Part shown: positions 53,537-63,881 of the stretch, piece after piece
How positions within the stretch are numbered: position 1 is the first letter of the stretch
Layout: every line of letters starts with the position of its first letter
DNA from: Metopolophium dirhodum
Taxonomy: Eukaryota; Arthropoda; Insecta; Hemiptera; Aphididae
Assembly: GCF_019925205.1 (NCBI RefSeq)
Contig: NC_083561.1
Coordinates: 18,227,217 to 18,291,216 of the forward strand
Direction of reading: 5' to 3'
Length of the DNA stretch: 64,000 nt
Notes under the pieces: model-generated
The model's database searches: none
The model's input: only the letters and a program-made list of their open reading frames with translations
What the model was told of the DNA's origin: nothing
Program-made: the position numbers and the translations under genes

Positions 53537-54728
53537 AAGTGATATTTTGGATATAACTTCACAGTACGAAACGGATTCTAAAATTACAAAAATTGAATAT
53601 CATTCATACGCACCGTATACAACATCATTTAATAATAATGATGAAATACGTATATCGATCCAGCAAACGGATGTCTATCCATATCTACACGAAAGCTTTA
53701 TTTTTTTGGAAGGAATAATTACTGATGCTACCAAAGTGAAACTAACTAATAACGGTTACTCTTACCTTTTTGAGCAAATACGGTTGGAAATCAATGGGAT
53801 AGAAGTAGATAGCACGCGTGTTCTTGGAATCACTAGCTCGTTGAAAGGTTACTTATCCGGTACGCCAGACAACTACAATTGCTATGAAAATGCTGGCTGG
53901 AATTTTAAAAACGCAACGCAATCAGAAAATGATAAAGGTGAATTTACCGCTTGTATTCCATTAAAATATTGGTTTGAAGACTACAAAAGAATATTAGTGA
54001 ATTCTAGATTGGAATTAATATTAACCCGAAGTCATAGTGATTTAAATGCTTTACAAGTTAAAAGTGGTGCAACTGCCACTGAAGGTAAAGTCACCTTAAA
54101 TAAAATAGTCTGGAAGGTCCCACATATAACGGTCGATGATGAAGAAAGGTTGAAATTATTGAAACTTATAGAAAAAGAAAAAAGTTTGTTTATCCCTTTT
54201 AGATCTTTTGAAACTTTTGAATATCCTGAACTCGGGACCACTAAAAAAGTTGTGTGGAATTTGAAAACTGCTTCAAAATTAGAAAAACCACGATTCGTCG
54301 TAATTGGATTACAGAAAGGACGCAAAAATGTGTTATCAAAAGATTGTAGTATATTCGATCATTGTAATCTAACAAACGTTAAAGTATTTCTGAACTCAAT
54401 AGCTTATCCATACGATAATTTGAATTTAGATTTTTCGAAAAATAATTTCACCTTATTGTATAATATGTATACATCGTTTCAAGAATCGTACTATGAAAAA
54501 AGTATTCGTAACCCGATATTGAGTCCTTCTACTTTTGTAGCAAACGCACCAATTATAGTTATCGATACTTCAAAACAGAACGATTCAACCACAGCCTCAG
54601 CAGTGGATGTTCAATTGGAAATCGAAGCTTCAGATTCGCTTACAGGTGTAACTGCTTATTGTTTATTAATTCATGATCGTATTGTAGAATATGTACCTTT
54701 TACTAGAGAAGTAAGAAAACTTGTGTAA
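53529..54728 (+). CDS. Major capsid protein (double jelly roll)
   Basis: An intact 399-residue ORF, MPESDILDITSQYETD. Features of Polinton MCPs are visible: an early THxY-like IEYHSYAPYTTS segment, GYSYLFEQIRLEINGIEVDS, CIPLKYWFEDYKRIL, RLELILTRSHSD, KIVWKVPHI, then in the second half NVKVFLNSIAYPYDNL, SYYEKSIRNPILSPS, a VDVQLEIEASD strand and a LLIHDRIVEYVPFTREVRKL end. It would form trimeric capsomers. It is the last gene; its stop lies 50 bp before the right inverted repeat. Confidence 0.85.
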   Translation: MPESDILDITSQYETDSKITKIEYHSYAPYTTSFNNNDEIRISIQQTDVYPYLHESFIFLEGIITDATKVKLTNNGYSYLFEQIRLEINGIEVDSTRVLGITSSLKGYLSGTPDNYNCYENAGWNFKNATQSENDKGEFTACIPLKYWFEDYKRILVNSRLELILTRSHSDLNALQVKSGATATEGKVTLNKIVWKVPHITVDDEERLKLLKLIEKEKSLFIPFRSFETFEYPELGTTKKVVWNLKTASKLEKPRFVVIGLQKGRKNVLSKDCSIFDHCNLTNVKVFLNSIAYPYDNLNLDFSKNNFTLLYNMYTSFQESYYEKSIRNPILSPSTFVANAPIIVIDTSKQNDSTTASAVDVQLEIEASDSLTGVTAYCLLIHDRIVEYVPFTREVRKLV

Positions 54729-54777
54729 ATATATTTTAGAATTAATTTACAATAATAAAAAATCTGTTATTACATAA

Positions 54778-55198
54778 CTTGTGTTCTGTATTTTAAATAA
54801 TTATTCCATTTTAGTAATAAGGTTTGTTGAGAAAAAAAACCATTTAGCATGTACACTGTAAATATTTGGACAAAACTGACTTTGAGTGTGCAAACTCTTC
54901 ATAATTTTTACACGGTAAAATTATTGTGTCCAAGGGGGACATCCTCCCTTGAACGGTGTGAAATTACCGTGTAAAAAGTGTACAAATTCTTCATAATTTT
55001 TACACGGTAAAATTATTGTGTCCAAGGGGGACATCCTCCCTTGAACGGTGTGAAATTACCGTGTAAAAAGTGTACAAATTCTTCATAATTTTTACACGGT
55101 AAAATTATTGTGTCCAAGGGGGACATCCTCCCTTGAACGGTGTGAAATTACCGTGGTGACACAAAAAGTAGACTGTGAACATACAAATGTATACTACT
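54778..55198 (-). repeat. Polinton right terminal inverted repeat with 92-bp triplication
   Basis: 421 bp. Compared with the left repeat it has two extra copies of a 92-bp module (landmark GTGTCCAAGGGGGAC at 54926, 55018 and 55110). Each internal module contains TTTTTACACGGTAA and its exact inverse TTACCGTGTAAAAA about 45 bp apart. Confidence 0.93.
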
Positions 55199-55204
55199 TG
55201 TATT
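55199..55204. repeat. Polinton target duplication, right
   Basis: TGTATT, identical to 38650-38655. Confidence 0.9.
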
Positions 55205-55780
55205 ATTTACTATTTATATATATATATTGCGTACATACTCTAAATTACCACCTTCTCATATATATAAATGTATATATGCACAAGCACATATTATATACAA
55301 GGATTTAACTAGATAGTAAATAAACTTACCCTAATTAGAATGTAGACTTGCTATATTATATTCGGTGAGCAAAAGAAGAGAAATAGGTTTAAGATTAATG
55401 TCCATGAATTTGACCCACCCACTTTCTATGATAAGACCCAAACCAATACCAAAAGTTAGCAAATAGTTAGCAAATAATAGCAAATTTACTATAGAAGTTA
55501 GCAAATCATTATTGAGGCAGTTATAAGCATTATTTATTTGGGTGGGCCAAGTTCAGGTAACCCACCCACTTTGTCCGATCGTCTCCAAACAAACGCCGGT
55601 AGTTAGCAAATAGTTAGCGAAATAATAGCAACTAAATAATGTGTAATAATGTGTTTTAATATGAATATCTGTGTGGCTGTTTATACATTAAGTAATATTA
55701 TAATATAGGTATATGTTAAGGTTATGATGATGACACTCTTTTTGTACCTAGTAGTATATTTCTGAAGAGTGGCTATCATT
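55205..55780. repeat. Intergenic DNA with a GTTAGCAAAT repeat
   Basis: GTTAGCAAATAGTTAGCAAA recurs at about 55457 and 55605, and CCACCCACTTT appears near 55418 and 55560, giving a loose ~145-bp duplication. No coding signal. Confidence 0.5.
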
Positions 55781-55806
55781 TGTAACGGAGCAAACTAACA
55801 AAAAAC

Positions 55807-55822
55807 GGCCCTTCTCAGGGCC
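55807..55822 (+). promoter_or_regulatory. Histone-type 3' stem-loop 1
   Basis: GGCCCT TCTC AGGGCC followed by ACCACA. A 6-bp stem and 4-nt loop fit the replication-dependent histone mRNA consensus (GGYYCU UHUH ARRRCC). Confidence 0.7.
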
Positions 55823-56502
55823 ACCACATTTGACATATACAATATAGCCACAGACCTATCGCCCGACCAATCAGAAATAGGCGACGCTTAAAGGCTGATT
55901 TCTAAATACATATTTTAAGTACAGACAAGAAAAGGATATCTATGAATAGAAGAGATGACACCGATTACGTTGATACCATTTTAACCTTTGTAAAATAAAT
56001 TCCGGCTAAATTACAAAAGAAACCGTGCCGACTGTAAACACACCAATCAGCATACAGGCTTACTAGTCGGTACGGCAACGGGTATATATACGGGTGCACG
56101 CTCATACAAAATCATCAGTCTTCTTCCACCTTTCAACACAACACTACACACCAACACAGTAGCGGGAAATAGGAAGACAACAACCAGGAGCGATTAGAAT
56201 CATAAGCAGCGGAAGACAGGCGATCCAGCGAAGGCGAAACGAAGAGCAGTAGATACAACACAGGAGAATTATTGTGCCGGACGACCAGCAGCAGTCATAT
56301 TCGGAAATACAACCCGACGGAAAATAAGTAGTACCAGCGAATCAAGAAATAGTATTCACACGACGGAGACGGTTAACGCATATCGCCGGCGAGCCAAGAA
56401 ACTATCCTACGGCAGTAGTGAGTGATTACCAGCGGCTTTACACGTGGTTCTCCTCCGCTACCGTTAACAGTCGATCTACCATTGCGACTACAAAAAGGTC
56501 CT

Positions 56503-56518
56503 TTTCAGGACCATTACA
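56503..56518 (+). promoter_or_regulatory. Histone-type 3' stem-loop 2
   Basis: GGTCCT TTTC AGGACC followed by ATTACA. It also fits the consensus. The stem differs from stem-loop 1 by a compensated base-pair change. Confidence 0.7.
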
Positions 56519-56869
56519 AATCCAGCGTGCCTGTCTAGGTGTTCGCCCCGAATCTCTCGACCTAACATTGACTTGTCCAAGTTCATAATTAGGTAGTCAG
56601 ATTTCATTTCCCATTATATTTATATAATCTACTATTGATTTATGCCCTTAATATTGTTAAATTTAAATCGCGCCTCCTTAGGCCCGATACCGCCCGACAC
56701 GATCTACTTACTTAAGTCAACCGTGCGGCCAGGATTAAAGAAATCCCTAATAACTGTAAATAATTTATTTTAAAAACATTGTACAATAAATTTTATAATA
56801 GCGTAAACAATATTCTTATTTAATAAAGAACAGTTTGTCGAGCATCGGCGCACTGTTTCACATTACAGC

Positions 56870-57028
56870 ACTAAAATCTAAAAATCGCAAAATATGCAAA
56901 AAAAGCAAAATTAAATTTTTAATTTGGGTTCTCTCTTCTCTGTATAATGAAACACATTTTTAGCTTACTCTGCTATTTTTTAAGCATCTCATAAGAAATA
57001 TGCGAATCCTATAAAATCCCAAACCCTG
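56870..57028. mobile_element. Right end of a hAT-like element
   Basis: Similar to the last ~160 bp of the element at 37544-38142, ending AAATCCCAAACCCTG. The left part is missing. The right flank is GTAATGAC (57029-57036), exactly the left flank of the 37.5-kb copy. Confidence 0.75.
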
Positions 57029-57036
57029 GTAATGAC

Positions 57037-57960
57037 TGACAGGTAATATTTAGTACAGGAAGATTTATAAAAAAAAACTAGTCCGAAACACGATCGAAAT
57101 ATACAGCTAGGTATCGAGAAATTAAAATAAATAAAAACGAATCGTTTCTTACATGAAATATTGTTTTCGTAGAATAGTCTGGTTGTTGCATAGATCCTAG
57201 CCTGAATTACCTTTGCCGTGATGGTGCGTTCAATGAACGCAGAGGCGTGACAAAACATAGTATGTGTGGCTCGTGCGGGAAGGCTATTTCCGCCCTTGCC
57301 ACACAATATACTATTGTTAATCGTTATGTTTTGATTTGTTTTATTTAAATATTTTTACCATCGCTTTTTGTTATAATTACATTTACAAATTTCAATAGGG
57401 TTTTTTGTAAACTATAACGTTATTATAACATTTGTAAACCCTGGCTTAAATAGCTATATAGAAGTTTCACATAATTCGCAAGTAAAATTATTCCAAGATA
57501 AATTTAGTTCTTGTAATTTTATGATGGCATATTCAAAAATGTATCCGTTAGAACTCAGTTACAGTAAATGTAGGTATCCATTATTTGGAATTCAAATCCC
57601 AAAGTTAAATCAAAAACAATATTTCGCCAAATTAAAAAAAAATATTTTTAACTGAATATTTTTAAATCCTAATAATTCATAATAAACCCTAAGTTATCAA
57701 ATTTTAAAAATTATATTTTAACAATAGCATTACAATAATTGTAATGTTATTGTTATTATATGTTTTTCTAGGGACGTTAAGTACGTATATAATATGTTGT
57801 TTTAAAGTAGTAGTTTTATAATTTAAATTGCCTGAAATATAAAATTTGTATTTTAAAAGATACTAAACTGTTTCGTCCACGACGGTTTTTTAAATCCACT
57901 TTCATTATGTTTATTGTAACGGTACATACACAAATTCACATGCACCCTCAACTTTCATGA
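57037..57960. other. Non-coding DNA
   Basis: A GC-richer patch at about 57200-57305 gives a minus-strand ORF (56989-57306) without a recognisable motif. Otherwise AT-rich and featureless. Confidence 0.4.
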
Positions 57961-57987
57961 CCATTCATTTTAAAAGCTCAATTACCC

Positions 57988-58173
57988 TTGTTACACCAAA
58001 ATCCAGCGACCCAATTGGTCACTGAAGTCAAACTAGAACTATTTTCCGACACAATTAAAGATGAGATGATGTTCACCGCCAACTCTGGGAACGACTTTCT
58101 AGAAGTCAAACTCTCAGTCGAAGATCTTAAGGCCTCTGCAAACCCTATTAACTTTTCATCAAAATTACCTTAG
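57988..58173 (+). other. Short protein-like ORF, unrecognised
   Basis: The frame, which is also open upstream and has no ATG at its start, reads TEVKLELFSDTIKDEMMF, then FLEVKLSVEDLKASANPI and a stop. Amino-acid composition is protein-like compared with the flanks. It may be a fragment of a transposon or host gene; no family can be named. Confidence 0.3.
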
Positions 58174-58174
58174 T

Positions 58175-58468
58175 GACTGACAAAAATTAAAGTACTTCTA
58201 GTGGATTGGTTTAAAAAATGTAAAGATGTTTTAATTGGTCAACAAGTCTACTTTGCATCGATCGGAGCATATTTTTTATATTTTAGATATTTTTGAATAT
58301 ATTCAATATTACAAATTTATAAATTTATAAAATGTAAAATATTTATTCTCGTCAAGAATTTGATAAAATTGAAAAAATGCTTTGACCGATGCAAAGTAAA
58401 CTATATAAACATCTTTACATTTTTTAAATCGAAACACTATAAGTACCTTATTTTTTGTCAGTTCGACG
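58175..58468. mobile_element. Palindromic MITE
   Basis: CTGACAAAAA...TAAAGTACTT...TTAAAAAATGTAAAGATGTT...TACTTTGCATCG on the left is mirrored on the right by CGATGCAAAGTA...ACATCTTTACATTTTTTAA...AAGTACCTTA...TTTTTGTCAG. The arms are ~90 bp with few mismatches. Non-coding; the target duplication is unclear. Confidence 0.75.
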
Positions 58469-58469
58469 A

Positions 58470-59080
58470 CTATTTCCACAGATATTTATATACTAACTAG
58501 ATATAAGGTACTCTTATATAATTTACATTGTTATCAAGTGAAGCTCAGCTGTCGACGGTCGCCATTTTCTCGGGGGGCAAAACATTTCATTCATAATACA
58601 AAATGTATTAGGAACAACATAATTTCTAATGGTTAAATGAAATAGTAAATGTAAAATGACTTATATAAAATATTTTATTTGTTTTTAAAACTACAGGCTT
58701 ATAAATAATAAAATACAATACAAAATAAATCGTAGTTAATATTATTTGTCATATGAAATACCATGCAATTGCCCTCTGACCTTGATGCTTCAATTCGCTA
58801 TCTAGTACTATATAGATGTCTGTGATAAATTGGTTTTGAATATTTTTACCTAAAGACTTTAAATGACTTGTGCATGTGCGTGCGTGCGACCATAAACCAG
58901 ATAAGAAATAACAATGAATTGTAAATTGATGCGGGTCGCGGGTGATGGTAAAGGAGTATACACACACAAAAACGATAAGTAATTGCAGGAATGAAATAAT
59001 TGCCTAAACACAACACCTTATAAATTACACATTTGCAGGGGCCTTAATGGAACCACAACAAAATTAAATATATTCTTTTC
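58470..59080. other. Non-coding DNA
   Basis: No gene or repeat is supported. Confidence 0.4.
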
Positions 59081-59084
59081 CTTC

Positions 59085-59410
59085 AATGTAGTATGGGAAA
59101 TAATAAAAAATCTAATATCCGCCAAATCCCCGGAATACGATAACATACCGAATACTGCACTTAGATAAACACCTACAAACCTTTGGTTTCGTTGGACTAT
59201 ATAATTTATTCACGGCATGCTTTGGCGTTTCCATTTTCTAATACTCTGGAATACTGGTACAATAGTTATGATTCCCAAACCTCACTAAGATCACAGTTTT
59301 AATCTACGAAGGCCAGCATCCACGTAACACTATCCGCTAGGTTGTCGTAAAGACCTACGTGGACCATTCATGTAAGATGTGTGCTCATGTATCTCTCCAA
59401 CACTATCAGC
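59085..59410 (+). pseudogene. Jockey-type RT relic
   Basis: The plus-strand frame gives a pre-palm RT motif: AKSPEYDNIPNTALR, then a stop, then shifted but recognisable NTGTIVMIPKPH. This corresponds to the PDxIPN and the IPKPGK regions of non-LTR RTs. Stops and frameshifts throughout; a short old fragment. Confidence 0.6.
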
Positions 59411-59833
59411 CATGAATGTTTTTTAACAACTGACATGATATCCACGCTAAGATCACCAACGAGTTTGACCAGTAAATCCTTTTTTTAATCGGCAATTAAA
59501 CACTTTAACACTTTAACAGAGCAGTTTTATTAAGTCTTGAGTTATATCCGAACGTTAAGTTCTAAAATTTCCTGATTAGATTAATTGATTTATGCCCAAA
59601 TAAGCCTTTGACAGTATTAACTTTTAAATATTTAAATATTAATCAAGAGTTACTACTTAAAAAACTAAATTTTGCAGAAATACGTAGTAAAGAATTTGAT
59701 TTTATTATTTTTATTAGATCTTATCATAATAGAAGATACGAAAATAATCAATATCAGGAACGGCAGGAAATGGCTATAAAAATAGTTTATTGATTTATTC
59801 TTAATTATTGTTTATTTGAAAAAAACAATTAAT

Positions 59834-60075
59834 CGATATTAAATTAATATCCGATTAATCGATTAATAAACGACTAATTGATATTCGATTAATATCCGAT
59901 TAATCGACTAATAACCGATTAATAAAAATAATGACTAATAGATATTCGATTAATATCCGATTAATCGACTAATAACCGATTAATAAAAATAACGACTAAT
60001 AGATATTCGATTAATATCCGATTAATCGACTAATAACCGATTAATAAAAATTACGATTAATCGTTTTTTTTAATA
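59834..60075. repeat. 61-bp tandem satellite
   Basis: GATATTCGATTAATATCCG begins at 59880, 59941 and 60002 (61-bp spacing), with a diverged copy before. The units are made of ATTAATCG/CGATTAAT palindromic words. It lies immediately upstream of the decayed hAT gene and may be its subterminal repeat. Confidence 0.85.
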
Positions 60076-60102
60076 CGTAAATTAATCGATTAAATAGATG
60101 AA

Positions 60103-62354
60103 TTGGAGGAAATTTTGATTAATCGAAATAATCGAACAGCCCTACTTGAGCCACACACATCGAAAAGTACAAGTGTTTCTGCTCAAGTAAATTCAAACCC
60201 GGAATGTTCTACGTCAATAAGCACAGTACCTACATTAACTATTAATTATACGCCAAATGATTGTGAGTCATATCCAGATTTAGGATTTTATATTAATAAA
60301 TCAAATTTATCAGATTAACTTAAATATAAATTACTATAGAAATTTTAAAATAGAATGGCTAAAACAATATCGATGGTTAGTTTACTCTAGACATTTGAAA
60401 GGCGGCTTATGCCAACATTGTGTTGTTTTTCGGCCTGTCGTTAAAAGGGGATTATTAGGAGCGTTTATTGTTAGTGGATTTATCAAGTATAAATATTTTC
60501 ATTTTTACGCAAAAAAACATATTATGCAGTCTGACTGCCATAGACATTCGGTTTCTCAATCAACAGATATTTTAAAATTATGTCCAACAAAGAAAAGAGT
60601 GTTATAGATCAATTAAATACTGCTCAGCACTCCCAAATTGAATAAAATAGAAAAAAGCTAGTCCCGCTTTTGTAATCAATAATATTTTGTGCGACACATG
60701 ATCTAGCAATTAGAGGCAAATTGAGCTGTAGTGGAAATTTTCATGATCTTTTAAAATGTCGTGTTGAATCTGGAGATAGTGTTCTGTCTGAGCATTTATC
60801 AACATGCCATAGTAAAGCTAAATATACTTCATACCGCATTCAAAATGAATTAATTTTACTATGTGGAAATGTATTATGTGATCAAATTGTTCGAGAACAT
60901 GTATGAAAACATGATGTAGCTTAAGTTTTTCACTGTTAGCCGACGAATCTTTCGATATTGCTGGCATTGAACAACTTCCGATTGGTGTTTGTTATGTTGA
61001 TTGTTCAAAAACTATAAGAGAATAATTCAAAAGATTTAGTGCACTACAAACATTAGATGCAGTTGCTATACCTAATTCTATTTTGACTTCTGTTGAAAAA
61101 TACGGTTTGGATATGAATAAACTTGTTGGCTTGGGTTTTGACGGGTGTTCAGTAATGGCTGGAAAGGAAAATGGAGTTCAGAAAATAATTTGTGATAAAT
61201 ATTCTAAAGCAACATTTTTTTACTGTGCTTCGCATAGACTTAATCTGGTTGTAAATGATTTGAATGCAGTGACAAAAATACAAAAAACTGTAGGAGTTTT
61301 TAAAGAGGTTATTAATTTTTTTCGTGAAAGTGTACTTCGTCGAATATTGATTAAAAATATACCACTTTTGTGTGATACTCGATAGTCAGCAAAATATAAA
61401 TCTATTCGCATTTTTGCTGAAAACTTTATTAATATTAAGTTAGTTTTAGAAAAACTATCTCATAATAATGACTCAGATTTTAAAGTTAACACCACTACTC
61501 TCACAAAAGCACACAAATTATCATGTGCGACATCAACATCACAATTTATTATATCTTTAAATATTATATCCAAATACTTAGCTCAATTAGAACCAGTTAC
61601 AAATAAACTACAGGCAAAATCTATTGATTTATACTCGGTCCAAAATAATATTCAAGATTTATTAATTATATTTAATTATATTTAATTATAATAGAGAACA
61701 ATCAGACATCATTTTTAATGATATTTTTAATAACTCCGTATTATTGGAGAAAAAATTGGCGCAGAAATTAAAATTCCACGTATTACATCCAAACAAACAA
61801 ATTGATTAAATTACGAGACCGATTCTGCTGAACACGATTACAGACTTTCTATTTTTATTCCGTACTTAGATTCACTAATATCATCTCTTTCACGACGATT
61901 TTCAAGTACAAATATAATAGCATTCTCAATAAGTCTACTGCATCCTACAAATATTAAAAAGTACACCATTCATGATTTCAAAAAAAAAATTAAGCTGATA
62001 AGTGATCATTATGAAATTTAAAATATGATAGAGGAATCTAATATTTGGTATCAGTATTGGATTGATAAAAATTTGATTGACTCCCAGTGTGATGAAATTT
62101 CGTTTGTTGATTTATTGGCTCATTACGAATATTATCCTGCAATTTTTCAATTACTTAATATTTGTATATCACTGCCTCCGACAACGTGCACAATAGATAG
62201 ATCGTTCAGTACATTAAAACGAGTAAAAACGTGGCTTCGCTCTACTACAAAAGAAGATCGTTCAAATGGGTTGTGTATGATGAGCCTTCATCGTGAAAGA
62301 GTTAACGCAAACAAGGATACTTTCATTCAGGATGTCATTATATGTTTGGAATAA
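60103..62354 (+). pseudogene. ZMYM1-like hAT transposase, decayed
   Basis: Fragments in several frames line up with a TTF-finger/DUF4371/hAT protein. WLVYSRHLKGGLCQHCVVF at about 60377-60433 is the TTF-type finger. ADESFDIAGIEQLPIG at about 60940 is the DUF4371 catalytic start (Asp). LVGLGFDGCSVMAGKENGVQ and CASHRLNLVVND follow at about 61110-61260. The C-terminal dimerisation domain is PPTTCTIDRSFSTLKRVKTW at about 62176-62235, ending with the stop at 62352-62354. At least five stops or frameshifts lie between them. In life the protein would cut and paste a hAT element or be a domesticated relative. Confidence 0.8.
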
Positions 62355-63098
62355 AACGAAGAAATTTGCAGTTCTTAATTACTGATACCGAATAATATAC
62401 TTAATTATATTATTTAATTTCTATTTTTTTACATACTTATTAAAATTATTATTTATTTATTTATTTATTCATATGGCAATTATTCCGTTCAGAATCTAAT
62501 ATAGAATGCATGTATACATTTATATGTGAAAAATAACATTAAAGCTTTATCATCTTACAATCGAATTTTTTTTTATTTTGACCCCCCCCCCCCCCCTTTA
62601 AAATTTTACCTATAGACGCCCATGGGACCATATAAATTATTTGCAGTAAAAATAATAAGGAGGTCTCGTTTGAAAAATAGATGTTTAAATCACCACCTAA
62701 CAATCCTTAAGTAGGTATAGTACAAAAAATATTAGAAATGTTAAAATAAAATCTTTAGGTATACTTAATAACTCTTAAAATCAGAATTTGAATATAACAT
62801 GTACTATTTAAAGGAAAGAATCGGTGTAAACAGGCATAAAAAATCTCCTTGTATGATACCTATAATATAAGTACTTTATAGTAGGCAAGTACCTACCATT
62901 ATTAATATAAGGTATAATATATTGTATTATATTCGGCGAAAACATCGTGTTTAATTTAGTATAAGTTACTTTAATTGTATAATATATTTATTATTATAAT
63001 CAAGCTAATAGGTATACATAATAATATGATATAATATTGTGTTATACAATTTAATTTATTTTTATCTTATAATGATTAAACAAAATTTTTAAAATCAA
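62355..63098. other. AT-rich DNA after the hAT relic
   Basis: A run of more than 15 C (about 62582-62598) followed by TAGACGCCCATGGG may mark the right end of the hAT element, since a G/C run next to the end is also seen in the hAT remnant at 17869-18393. Nothing else was found. Confidence 0.4.
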
Positions 63099-63507
63099 TT
63101 ATTGTTTAGCTTCAAAAATTGTCTTAAGAAATGGGCCGTAATGCGTTTCCTTAATATTTTTGTCACAGAATGCTTCAACAGTAACTGTGGCATTTGCTGC
63201 AACATAAATTAGTATTAGATTTGTTGAGTGTGTATATTAGATTAAGTATCGTAACATAGTTACTATATTATAATATTATTTAGATTCAAATTTTAATATA
63301 CACTATAATACACACATACTTTTATTGATAAATGATATGTAATTATTCGCCACATCTGTAAAAATAAATCACTTTGAGTAAATTTCCTATTGTTTTTCAG
63401 TATACTTATATCGTGTAAATAAATAACACTGTTGCCTAAAATGTTAAATAATCAATAAATTCAACAAATTGATCGTCAGATATACAATTTTGATTGAATT
63501 TCAACAT
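63099..63507 (-). CDS. Candidate four-exon mini-gene
   Basis: Exons 63507-63486 (22 nt from an ATG), 63435-63406 (30 nt), 63355-63320 (36 nt) and 63196-63099 (98 nt, TAA). All three introns have GT-AG borders (GTATAT/TTTTAG, GTATAC/TTACAG, GTATGT/TTGCAG) and all junctions are phase 1, giving 61 residues without a stop. The last exon encodes TVEAFCDKNIKETHYGPFLK. Two introns are only 50 nt. No signal peptide or known family. Strings of tiny symmetric exons are typical of some aphid salivary-effector genes, but the diagnostic Cys-Tyr-Cys motif is not seen. The true 5' end could lie further upstream. Confidence 0.4.
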
Positions 63508-63576
63508 TTGTTTGAATTTTATGTACAGGACTTATATATTACAAAATATGTACTATGTACGTATACTTTTTAGCAG

Positions 63577-63881
63577 TGTTGTAAGCCCAGTTGAATCCGT
63601 GCTTACAGAGTTCGCGGTTTGCCGTTTGTCTGGGTTTAGCCAACTAGTACTTTCGAACTGAGACGTTTATTACAACGTTGGTTAGGTTTCCCTTAAATAA
63701 ATTTACACTCGACTGTTGGTTCTAACTACTGGTTTTTATTGTACACGTTATAATAATCAAAATAAAGACAATCTCGTAGCTCTACGTAATACAGACTGAC
63801 GATCGTGTGAACCCACACGGCCGCTCATACCCGATATGATGAGTGTGCATAACCGTGCGGCGCGTGCAGGGGTTCACAACA
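63577..63881. mobile_element. Solo LTR
   Basis: 305 bp with TGTTG...CAACA ends, flanked by GCAG on both sides (63573-63576 and 63882-63885). It contains AATAAA (about 63759) and a GC-rich 3' part. A 4-bp duplication fits gypsy-type integration. No second copy or internal region is in the window. Confidence 0.7.

Larger units (their letters stand above)
38656..55198. mobile_element. Polinton/Maverick, end to end
   Basis: A 16,543-bp self-synthesising DNA transposon. It begins AGTAGTATACATTTG and ends with the inverse, has long inverted repeats and a perfect 6-bp duplication. It encodes the family's core set: protein-primed PolB, chromodomain integrase, packaging ATPase, adenain-like protease, penton-like and major capsid proteins. 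The minus-strand block (50840-48107) and plus-strand blocks are laid out as compact, nearly touching genes. PolB and integrase each have one stop codon; the ATPase and a spliced gene each have a one-base shift in an A run. Damage is light, so the insertion is fairly young. Confidence 0.96.
55781..56867. mobile_element. LTR-like segment with histone-type 3' stem-loops
   Basis: The segment starts TGTAACGG and ends CATTACA, with TGTAA/TTACA inverted ends, and contains a CCAAT box (56040-56050), a TATATATA box (about 56085), a polyadenylation signal AATAAA (about 56822) and two perfect histone-type stem-loops. There is no ORF. Part of 56230-56420 weakly recalls a histone H4 coding sequence (GAGACGGTTAACGCA), but too decayed to claim. 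A long solo LTR or a decayed histone gene unit are the two readings. No target duplication was found. Confidence 0.45.

Noticed and set aside
55108..55308. 66-residue ORF in the Polinton right end
   Set aside because: It lies inside the inverted repeat and reads out of it; the mirror ORF at the left end has no conserved product.
56200..56440. A histone H4 pseudogene
   Set aside because: Only a few short words resemble H4. Frame and most residues are lost, so it is kept as a hypothesis in the stem-loop finding.
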